This document shows positions 1 to 5,960 of a stretch of DNA of 8,148 bases, piece by piece. The DNA is from Verrucomicrobiales bacterium. Its GTDB lineage: Bacteria; Verrucomicrobiota; Verrucomicrobiia; Methylacidiphilales; JAAUTS01. The position numbers and the translations under genes were made by a program. The stretch spans positions 1-8,148 of the forward strand of contig JAITHY010000184.1 in assembly GCA_031279715.1 (NCBI GenBank), given 5' to 3'. The notes under the pieces were generated by a model. That model was not told the DNA's origin. It ran no database searches and saw nothing but the letters and a program-made list of their open reading frames with translations. Within the stretch, counting starts at the first letter, position 1, and the number at the start of each line of letters is the position of its first letter.

Positions 1-1
1 G

Positions 2-691
2 ACCGGGGTCGAGATGTTGCCGGATCAACGCAAGCTGGTGCATTTGCAAAATCACGCGCCACTGTCAGCGGCGAGATGTGTGGGGGCGATTCATCCAAAG
101 GCGTTTTTCAAGCTGGCGCCGACGGGTCTTTACCGCGAGGGCTATTTGTCACGCGCGCGGCAAATTCCCGAAACGACCGGATTTTTCTGCATGTACGCGA
201 CCAATCACGGAGAAAAAACTTACACCACCAACAATATTTTTCTGCTGCCGGAACTGGATTTCACCAAACTGCAACCGGACGGCGAGGCCACGCCGTACTA
301 CTTGAATTTTTCCCACGACACGCCGCAGACGGCAAGCGTCATCGCGTTTGTGAAGCCGGGGCGGAAACTCGCTGACCGTCACCACGCGGATTATCGCGCG
401 TTGAAAAAACAAGAGGAGGGGCTTCACCGCCAGCGGCTTGGCGCGTTGTGTCCGGAAGTGCTGCGCGATTTGCGATTCGTCGCGTCGTCAACGCCCGGAA
501 CGCAGAAAAAATACGTCGGCTACAGCGGCGGTTACGGATTGATGCACGACGCCGGCCATGCCAACATTTTGCCCGTCACCAAACTGCCCGGTGTTTACCT
601 CGCGGGGCAATCGGTGGTTGCGCCCGGCCTGCTGGGCAGTATCATATCGGCGTTTTTGTTGGATAAAATCATCGAGGCGGAACAGTCATGA
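2..691 (+). CDS. FAD-dependent oxidoreductase, phytoene desaturase/CrtISO-RetSat-like, C-terminal part
   Basis: The reading frame is open from the left edge, so the N-terminal FAD-binding Rossmann part lies outside the window; the ATG at 14 is internal and not a supported start. About 229 residues are visible. The clearest family mark is near the C-terminus: KLPGVYLAGQSVVAPGLLG followed by a hydrophobic helix (SIISAFLLDKII). It matches the FAD-contacting closing motif of CrtI/CrtISO/RetSat-type and amine-oxidase-fold oxidoreductases, pattern GxYLxGQxxxxPGxxG. Such enzymes desaturate, saturate or isomerise polyene or isoprenoid chains; the substrate cannot be told here. Its stop overlaps the start of the ketosynthase gene (ATGA at 688-691), implying translational coupling and a shared pathway such as polyene, pigment or unusual lipid synthesis. 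A general NAD(P)/FAD oxidoreductase of another branch is possible. Confidence 0.72.
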   Translation, partial: TGVEMLPDQRKLVHLQNHAPLSAARCVGAIHPKAFFKLAPTGLYREGYLSRARQIPETTGFFCMYATNHGEKTYTTNNIFLLPELDFTKLQPDGEATPYYLNFSHDTPQTASVIAFVKPGRKLADRHHADYRALKKQEEGLHRQRLGALCPEVLRDLRFVASSTPGTQKKYVGYSGGYGLMHDAGHANILPVTKLPGVYLAGQSVVAPGLLGSIISAFLLDKIIEAEQS

Positions 692-1917
692 ACAGCGGCA
701 AACAACGGGTGGTTATCAGCGGCATAGGCGCGGTCTCGCCCTACGGAGCGGGCGCGGAATTGTTGACGGAGTCATTGTTGGCGGGCCGCAGCGGCGTGGT
801 TTTTTTGCCGGAACTGACGGAAATTCCCGCCATCAACAGCCATGTCGCGGGCGTTGTGCCGGAGTTGAACGTCAGCGTCATCCCGCGCCACTTCCGTCGT
901 TCGATGACGAAAATGTCGCTCTACGCCACGCTTGCCGCGCAGGAGGCGTTGCGTGACGCTGACCATGAGCGCGCGCCGGAGGGGATGAGTTTTTTACTCG
1001 GCTCGACGATGAGCAGCATGGCGGCATGGCTGGCGTTCGCGGAAAAATTTCTCAACAAGCAACTGGAACTGGTGAAAACCACGGCGGTTTTTCAAATGAT
1101 GAACCACTCGCCGCTGGCGAACGTGGCGCAGGCGCTGGACATCCAAGGCCCCGGGTACGGCAACTGCACGGCGTGCGCGACGGGTTTGATGAATGTCGGC
1201 ATGGCGGCGCAACTCATCGCCAGCGGTCTCGCCGAGACGGTGTTGTGCGGCGGGACGGACGAGTATCATCCCATCATGACCGGTTGCTTCAGCATCATGA
1301 ACGCTGCCAGTGACCAATTCAATGACCGCCCGGAACTGGCCTCACGCCCGTTTGACCGTCAGCGGGGCGGCATTGTTTGCTCGGAAGGATGCGGGATGCT
1401 GGTGGTGGAATCGCTGGACAGCGCGGCCAAACGCGGTGTGAAAATCCACGCGGAAATCATCGGCTTCGGCTCGAACACGGAGACGAAAAACATTGCCACA
1501 CCATCAGCCGCGAGCATTGGGCAATGCATTCGCCTCGCGCTCGCTGACGCCGACCTTGACGCCGCGCAAGTCAATTTCGTCAACGCTCACGCCACCAGCA
1601 CGCCGGTCGGCGACGCGGAAGAATGCGCCGCCATTGGCGCGGTCTTTGGCGCGAACACGCCGGTGAACAGCTTGAAAGGCCATCTCGGTCACACAATGGC
1701 GGCGAGCGGTTGTTTGGAACTCATCGCGTCAATCCGCATGATGCAACGCGGTACCTTCGCGCCGACGCTGAACCTCACCGACCCCGATCCGGAATGCGCC
1801 GCCGTCCATCACCTGCGCGAAGTGACGCCGCTGACAGTGAACATCCTGCAAAAAAACAGCTTCGCCCTCGGCGGCACAAACTGTTCGCTGCTGGTGAAGC
1901 GCTGGCAAGAGTCATAA
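688..1917 (+). CDS. Beta-ketoacyl-ACP synthase (FabF/KAS II-type), intact
   Basis: The 409-residue product has the usual length of FabF-type condensing enzymes, which join an acyl chain to malonyl-ACP with loss of CO2 in the cytoplasm. The catalytic triad is visible: nucleophilic Cys163 in NCTACATGL, His301 in NAHATSTPVGD, and His335 with Lys330 in LKGHLGHTMAASG. The C-terminal glycine-rich loop SFALGGTNCSLL (about residues 391-402) is also typical. The ATG overlaps the preceding stop, so the start is fixed by coupling to the oxidoreductase upstream. The sequence around Cys163 (TACAT rather than the common TACSS) and the oxidoreductase partner suggest a secondary or specialised lipid/polyene ketosynthase rather than the housekeeping FabF, but that is inference. 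One copy of the dispersed motif (read as CGCTGACAGT) lies at 1829-1838. Confidence 0.9.
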   Translation: MNSGKQRVVISGIGAVSPYGAGAELLTESLLAGRSGVVFLPELTEIPAINSHVAGVVPELNVSVIPRHFRRSMTKMSLYATLAAQEALRDADHERAPEGMSFLLGSTMSSMAAWLAFAEKFLNKQLELVKTTAVFQMMNHSPLANVAQALDIQGPGYGNCTACATGLMNVGMAAQLIASGLAETVLCGGTDEYHPIMTGCFSIMNAASDQFNDRPELASRPFDRQRGGIVCSEGCGMLVVESLDSAAKRGVKIHAEIIGFGSNTETKNIATPSAASIGQCIRLALADADLDAAQVNFVNAHATSTPVGDAEECAAIGAVFGANTPVNSLKGHLGHTMAASGCLELIASIRMMQRGTFAPTLNLTDPDPECAAVHHLREVTPLTVNILQKNSFALGGTNCSLLVKRWQES

Positions 1918-2032
1918 TCAATCTTTTCATCCGCACATCGGCGTCTTTTGAGTTTTAATCATTATGATTCCATTTTTATAATTTGTGCAAATCCACAGTG
2001 TCGGATTAGTTTGTTAGCAAGTCAATGTCCAT
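1918..2032. other. Non-coding spacer between ketosynthase and tracrRNA terminator
   Basis: This AT-rich stretch has no convincing gene. It contains a TATAAT at 1977-1982, but the hexamer 17-18 bases upstream (TTTAAT, 1954-1959) is a poor -35, so a plus-strand promoter toward cas9 is possible but unsupported. No clear hairpin terminator follows the ketosynthase stop. Confidence 0.4.
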
Positions 2033-2061
2033 AAAAAAACAGCCCCTCTTGTGGGGAGGCT
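2033..2061 (-). terminator. Rho-independent terminator of the tracrRNA
   Basis: On the minus strand the stem AGCCTCCC pairs with GAGGGGCT (one G.U and one mismatch) around the loop CACAA. It is followed by G and seven T residues (2039-2033). The T run lies on the minus-strand 3' side only, which fixes the direction of the tracrRNA. Confidence 0.85.
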
Positions 2062-2140
2062 GGAAGGTTTGCCTCTTGCGGGGATATCCTGCGAAGTGTT
2101 CTCTTGTTGTGAGAAGCAAAGCAGGCATCGGTTAATTACG
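2033..2140 (-). ncRNA. tracrRNA of the type II-C CRISPR system
   Basis: Read on the minus strand, the RNA begins with an anti-repeat and ends in a terminator. Plus-strand bases 2121-2139 (GCAGGCATCGGTTAATTAC) match the 3' half of the minus-strand CRISPR repeat with one C/T change, and 2106-2112 (GTTGTGA) match its 5' end. The transcript from the opposite strand would therefore pair with crRNA over about 19 + 7 base pairs, one of them a G.U wobble, separated by a small unpaired bulge of 7-8 nt per side. This is the classic tracrRNA:crRNA duplex. After the anti-repeat comes a linker with an imperfect stem (GCAGG/CCCCGC on the minus strand) and then a terminator hairpin with seven U residues. 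The gene sits just upstream of cas9 and diverges from it. The 5' end is inferred, not mapped. It is markedly better preserved than the cas9 next to it. Confidence 0.88.
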
Positions 2141-2146
2141 GGTGAT

Positions 2147-2174
2147 AACATATTGAAATAAAACGGAGGGTTAA
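2147..2174 (-). promoter_or_regulatory. Candidate tracrRNA promoter overlapping the cas9 ribosome binding site
   Basis: On the minus strand TTAACC (2174-2169) and TATGTT (2152-2147) stand 16 bases apart, each matching 4 of 6 sigma70 consensus bases. Initiation about seven bases further on would fall at about 2140, at the first base of the anti-repeat. The placement is persuasive, the hexamers are only moderate. The element overlaps the Shine-Dalgarno of cas9 on the other strand. Confidence 0.4.
2165..2170 (+). promoter_or_regulatory. Ribosome binding site of cas9
   Basis: GGAGGG lies five bases before the ATG at 2176. The site is still intact although the reading frame it serves stops after 25 codons. 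It supports 2176 as the original cas9 start. Confidence 0.75.
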
Positions 2175-2175
2175 G

Positions 2176-4262
2176 ATGAATTATTGTTTGGGTTTGGATA
2201 TGGGCACTAATTCGGTGGCGACAGGCGCGGAAAAATTTGCGTCGGCGCCATGAGAAACGTGACGCACTGTTACGCTTGTTTCGCGGGGACAAAATGTTGC
2301 CTGACAGGCTGTCAAACAAAGACACTGACGTTCAAGCCGCTGGCGGTGGATGAGAAAAAATCGTTGTTCGTTTTTATAAACAAACGCGCGGAGGCAATTT
2401 GGAAACAGATTCGCAAGGAACTTGGACGGCACGACGGAGAGGTGTTCAATTTTGAGGATAAAAAACGGAGCAAGCTCAAGGGCAATACAACCAACGGCGA
2501 ATTGCTCAAACGACTGGGTGATGGCTGGAGCAAATTATCCGAGAAACTACAGGATGATTTGGTCGTGGATTTATACACCATCGAGGACGAGGGCGTGCTC
2601 ATTCGGCGCTTGCGCAAGGTGTGGAAATTTTCTGAAAAACAAGCGGAGGAATTGTCAATGAAAGTTCGCCTGGAAGAAGGATACTCCCGACTGTCAGCGA
2701 AGGCATTGAAAAAGATTTGGCCGTCTCCGTCAGCGGGTAAAAATTATCACGATGCCTGCCAGGAAGGCGGATACAAGCGGCAGTACCAGACAGTGTCAGC
2801 GGGTGTGGATCTTTTGCCGTTGCCGCCGCAGTTGCGAAACCCGGTGGTGCAGAAAGCGTTTTACCAAGTGCGGCGCGTGGTCAACGCACTGATTAAGAAG
2901 CACGGCAAACCGGCGGAGATTTGCATCGAAATGGCGCGCGATATGAAATTGTCGAAGAAAGAGAAAGAATCGTTGGAACAACGGCACGCTGACAATGAGA
3001 AGGGAAATCAACGCGCGGTGAATTTTTTGAAGGAGCATGGTATTGCCGCTCCGAATCGGGACAATATTGTCAAATACAAATTGTGGCTTGAATGCAAGCA
3101 ACGCTGTCCATCCACGGACGTGCCGATACCCATTGACCGCCTGTTTGTCGGGGATTTTCAAGTCGAGCATATTTTTCCGTGGAGCCGGACGTTTGATGAT
3201 TCGTTCGCCAATAAAACCCTGTGCGCGGCCAGCCGCAATCAGCACGTCAAAATGAACTAGACACCGCACGAAGCGTATTCGGGCGACGCGCAAAAATACG
3301 AGGAAATTTTACAGCGGGCGCGGCACTCCGATATGTCGCCGGAAAAAAACGGCGTTTTGAGATGAAAGAAATTCCGGATGATTTCAAACAACGTCAGTTG
3401 AATGACACTCGTTATATTTGCACGAAAGTCAAAAAATATCTGGGACAACTGTATGCGCGAAACGCCGACCATCAGCGGGTGCGCGTTCGTGTGTCAAAAG
3501 GCGTGCTGACAGCGGCGTTGCGCAAGGCGTGGAATTTAAACACCATCCTCAGTGACGACGGCATCAAAAATCGCGCCGACCACCGGCATCATGCGATTGA
3601 CGCGGCGGTCATTGCGGCAACTTCGACAAGATTCATGCAGTCGTTAAGCCGACTGTCAGCGCAGGCTGGCAAGGATGGACTGGCATCCGGCATTTGGAAT
3701 AGTGCGATTCAGCACCGGATGAACGCGCCATGAAAAAATTTCCGTGATGATTTGGTGAAAAAAATTAACGCGCTGACAGTATCGCACGCGCCTACGCGCC
3801 ATATTCAAGGCGGTTTGCATGCCGAGACCTCTCTGGGACCGACGAGTAATCCGAATGAGTTCATTGTGCACCGTCCGCTGAACAAAATCACGGTGAAAAA
3901 TTCCTCGGAGATTCGTGACGAAAAAGTACGTGTGTTAGTGCAAGAATGCCTAACCGCCGCTGATGGTGCCCTCAAAAAAAACGTTTGCCAAACCGCCTTA
4001 TCATTGCGACGGAAAAACGCCCATTCGCAAAGTGCGCGTGGTGTTGAATTGCAATCCAGATTTTTTGTTTGGCTTGCAACGGGAAAGACGGCACTACCGC
4101 TTTTATGAGTATGCCAACAATTATCACATGGAAATTACGCAGGACAATGCCACCGGCAAATGGCACGGAATTATTGTTACGATGATGGAGGCGTCGCAAC
4201 GAATTCGGCGCAGCGAAGACGCGGTCAAGCGCGAATATGGTGAGGGGCGGAAATTCATTATG
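2176..4262 (+). pseudogene. cas9: Type II-C cas9, decayed (deletions, frameshifts, nonsense codons)
   Basis: Cas9 is the RNA-guided DNA nuclease of type II systems. Readable parts in order: RuvC-I (MNYCLGLDMGTNSV, from 2176, Asp8); Arg-rich bridge helix in another frame (QARKNLRRRHEKRDALLRLF, 2222-2281); REC2-like and linker region (about 2335-2840); RuvC-II (EICIEMAR, Glu codon 2928-2930); HNH (VEHIFPWSR, His codon 3168-3170); RuvC-III (HRHHAIDAAVIA, about 3581-3616); and the start of the PAM-interacting region (about 3985-4260). Lesions: deletion and frame change at about 2220; frame change with loss of most of REC1 at about 2320-2350; TAG at 3258-3260; one missing A in the A7 run at 3343-3349; TGA at 3731-3733 where the family has Trp; one extra A in the A8 run at 3974-3981; loss of the 3' end at about 4262. 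Only about 690 codons' worth remain, against roughly 1,000-1,100 for full-length II-C Cas9. No active nuclease is expected, although the catalytic residues that remain are unchanged. Confidence 0.93.
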
Positions 4263-5088
4263 GATTGTTGAGTCGTTGGATGACAAAGAGCGCGTTTTAA
4301 ACATTCCCATGGAGGACTTGGGAATCTTCATTTTGAACCACGCGAGAATCAGATGCTCGCAGACTGTCAGCGTCCTTGCCATGAAACACAATGTGGCGGT
4401 GATATTTTGCGACGAAAAACATTTGCCGACCGGCATGGTGGTTTCGTTTGCCTCACACAGTTTACATGCCAAGATTCTGCGACAGCAAATTGATTTAAGC
4501 GAGCCGCGATGAAAGCGCGCATGGTAATCCATTATCAAACAAAAAATCAAGGCACAAGCCCAGTGCTTGCGCCTATGCCACACTGATGACGATAACTTGG
4601 CGGAATTAACCGCTCATGTGAAAAGTGGCGACGCTGACAATGTGGAGGCACGAGCGGCGCGGAGATATTGGACGCTGTTATTTTCGGTAAAATTTAAACG
4701 CGATCCGTAAGCAGGAGGTATCAACAGTATGTTAAATTATGGCTACACAGTTGTGCGCGCATCCATTTGCCGTGCATTAGTTGGACCGGGACTGCATCCC
4801 GCGCTCGGCATTCATCATCAAAACCAGCACAATGCCTATGCACTGGCGGATGATTTGATTGAACCCTTGAGACCATTGGTTGACCGAAAAGTTTATGAAT
4901 TGGCTATCAAGCATGGGATTTGTGAACTTAACCAGCAATCTAAGCAAAATCTGTTGATGTTGGTGACGGAAAATTTTCAAGTGAACAGCTTGGAATTTCC
5001 GTTTTTTATTGCCTTGACACATTACACCAGCAGCTTCGCGCAATACCTTGCGGGGGCGCGCGAAGAATTGGAATTTTTAACCTTGTGA
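4263..5088 (+). pseudogene. cas1: Type II cas1, 5'-truncated with three in-frame stops
   Basis: Cas1 is the integrase that, with Cas2, inserts new spacers. The frame that starts at about 4263 reads IVESLDD...NIPMEDLGIFILNH, the usual Cas1 N-terminal region, but about 20 first residues and the start codon are missing where it meets cas9. The same frame continues to 5088 through TGA (4510-4512), TAA (4525-4527) and TAA (4708-4710). Between these lie the catalytic-Glu motif NVEARAARRYW (about 4640-4672) and, after the last stop, AGGINSMLNYGYT, the GIHHQN His motif and ALADDLIEPLRP with its acidic pair. All catalytic motifs are still recognisable, so decay is recent. The ATG at 4729, with GGAGG 10 bases before it, could give a 119-residue C-terminal fragment, but that lacks the catalytic Glu and would not integrate spacers. 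Confidence 0.92.
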
Positions 5089-5093
5089 TATTT

Positions 5094-5099
5094 GGAGGA
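5094..5099 (+). promoter_or_regulatory. Ribosome binding site of cas2
   Basis: GGAGGA lies nine bases before the ATG at 5109. It decides the start: a GTG at 5085 in the same frame has no such site and would add eight residues not typical of Cas2. Confidence 0.75.
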
Positions 5100-5108
5100 T
5101 TTTGTTCC

Positions 5109-5414
5109 ATGTGGCTGATGGCAATGTTAGATTTGCCAACGGATACTGATGTAGCCAGAAGGCGTTACACTAAATTCCGAGAGGCTTTGCTGGATGATGG
5201 TTTTGTCATGATTCACTTCTCCGTTTATGCGCGGCATTGCATCAGTTATAAAAATCTTGAGGTTCATGAAAAACGTGTCAAAAGCACAATACCTGAGGAT
5301 GGGGAAGTCCGATTATTCAGATTCACTGACCGGCAATTTCAAAAGCAACTGGTTTTTTATGGAAAACTGCGCAAAGCCACAGAAAAAACGCCTGAACAAC
5401 TTATTTTTTTCTAA
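5109..5414 (+). CDS. cas2: CRISPR-associated endoribonuclease/adaptor Cas2 (type II), intact
   Basis: The 101-residue product has normal Cas2 length. Cas2 forms the central dimer of the Cas1-Cas2 spacer integration complex. The N-terminus MWLMAMLDLPTDT carries the first beta strand and the conserved Asp8 of the ferredoxin-like fold. It is followed by KFREALLDDGFVMIHFSVYAR, recognisable as the type II Cas2 helix-strand segment, and later RVKSTIPEDGEVRLFRFTDRQF. It follows cas1 by 20 bases and precedes the repeat array by 48 bases, the usual II-C order. It is the only undamaged protein gene left from the II-C operon. With its Cas1 partner broken, a role in adaptation would need a Cas1 from elsewhere in the genome. 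Confidence 0.92.
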   Translation: MWLMAMLDLPTDTDVARRRYTKFREALLDDGFVMIHFSVYARHCISYKNLEVHEKRVKSTIPEDGEVRLFRFTDRQFQKQLVFYGKLRKATEKTPEQLIFF

Positions 5415-5462
5415 GTCATTCAAACGCTTAATCCTTTCCGCTCAATGCTATGCAAAGAACGG

Positions 5463-5564
5463 ATTGTAATTAACCGATACCTGCGTGTAAGTCACAACTG
5501 TTCAACAAAAGTTTCCATGATGTATCCCATTGTAATTAACCGATGCCTGCTGTAACATGCAATA
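5463..5564 (-). CRISPR. Two-repeat type II-C CRISPR array
   Basis: Repeat 1 occupies 5463-5498 (36 bp). On the minus strand it starts GTTGTGACTTACACG and ends TCGGTTAATTACAAT, the GTTGT...ACAAT form seen in Neisseria-like II-C repeats. A spacer of exactly 30 bp (5499-5528) separates it from a second copy at 5529-5564. The second copy keeps the first 22 plus-strand bases with one change (ATTGTAATTAACCGATGCCTGC), then drifts. Orientation follows from the tracrRNA anti-repeat, so the crRNA unit reads spacer then repeat on the minus strand. The TACAAT at each repeat's 3' end matches the -10 box of repeat-borne promoters known in Neisseria; the second copy retains exactly that half. No further repeat appears 66 bp to either side. 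Confidence 0.85.
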
Positions 5565-5805
5565 AGGTCTGAGATTTTTAGGGGATGATGTAGCGAGCTT
5601 GCAAGGGGTATTAAGAGGGGAGTGGGCCAGTTGCCCCCTGGACAGGTGGATCTGAAGACTCACTTGACAGCCGCCAACGACTGTCAAGTGCGTTTTTAAC
5701 CAAATCTGGCCTAGCCCTCCGCATTTTTTCCATGTCTAATCCAACTGGAAATCTGTTTCCGCCCGTCTATAGGCCGAATTAGTTCGCTCATTGACAGACA
5801 ATTTT
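5565..5805. other. Non-coding stretch between the II-C and I-C arrays
   Basis: No open frame here looks like a protein. The stretch is G-rich at about 5580-5655 and contains short complementary blocks (AGGGG at 5614-5618 with CCCCT at 5635-5639; CCAG with CCTGG), then the strong terminator at 5661-5697. It could encode a small plus-strand RNA, or hold leftover flank from the rearrangement. I recognise nothing in 5699-5805. Confidence 0.35.
5661..5697 (+). terminator. Strong rho-independent terminator
   Basis: A perfect 10-base inverted repeat, CACTTGACAG and CTGTCAAGTG, encloses a 10-base loop and is followed by CG and five T residues (5693-5697). The T run is only on the plus side, so it ends plus-strand transcripts. 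It may close the cas9-cas1-cas2 transcript or a small RNA starting between 5565 and 5660. It would also shield the I-C array from plus-strand read-through. Confidence 0.75.
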
Positions 5806-5960
5806 CTTTCAACTCACATGGAACGCAACCACCTCCAAAGTGTTGGCATCAAACACCGTGCTTGTTTCAACTCACACGCCTGCGTGAGGCGTGACCGACG
5901 TGTTTTTTAAGTCGTGATATTTTTTTATGTTTCAACTCACACGCCTGCGTGAGGCGTGAC
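5806..5960 (-). CRISPR. Type I-C CRISPR array remnant (two full repeats plus a degenerate terminal repeat)
   Basis: Two identical 32-bp repeats lie at 5864-5895 and 5929-5960. On the minus strand they begin GTCACGCCTCACGC and end GTGTGAGTTGAAAC, with an internal inverted repeat (ACGCCTCACGCAGGCGT) and the GAAAC end typical of subtype I-C. They are separated by a 33-bp spacer (5896-5928). A third unit starting at 5806 keeps only the 12-13 bases of the repeat's minus-strand 3' end (TGTGAGTTGAAAG). It is preceded on the minus strand by a spacer-sized stretch (about 5838-5863; the boundary is uncertain). The degenerate copy marks the leader-distal end, so the leader lay on the cas3 side and is now absent. 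The repeat nearest cas3 forms the end of the cas3 coding sequence. Confidence 0.88.

Noticed and set aside
2106..2139. The repeat-like sequence upstream of cas9 as a lone CRISPR repeat
   Set aside because: Its middle differs from the array repeat in a way that leaves a bulge, it has no spacer partner, and it is joined to a terminator hairpin on the minus strand, which marks it as the tracrRNA anti-repeat.
2250..3260. The 336-codon frame as an independent functional gene
   Set aside because: Its first roughly 28 codons lie over the bridge helix in the wrong frame, there is no ribosome binding site at 2250, and it ends at a nonsense codon within the HNH region.
2176..3733. Split or programmed-frameshift Cas9, or a compact new nuclease such as an IscB-like protein
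   Set aside because: The pieces match a long II-C Cas9 in order, including REC2 and the PAM-interacting region. The frame changes lie at deletions and poly-A runs without a conserved slippery signal.
3258..4710. Stop-codon reassignment explaining the interrupted Cas9 and Cas1
   Set aside because: All three stop codons (TAG, TGA, TAA) occur in the broken frames, Trp is encoded by TGG elsewhere, and cas2, cas3 and the ketosynthase end normally. Frameshifts and deletions are also present.
5502..5687. 61-residue minus-strand frame between the arrays
   Set aside because: It overlaps CRISPR repeat and terminator sequence, and has no ribosome binding site or recognisable family.
5929..5960. The I-C repeat next to cas3 as a new spacer-acquisition event inserted into cas3
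   Set aside because: Integration would copy one repeat at a leader-repeat junction and leave the rest of cas3 on the other side. No downstream cas3 sequence follows the array, so deletion fits better.
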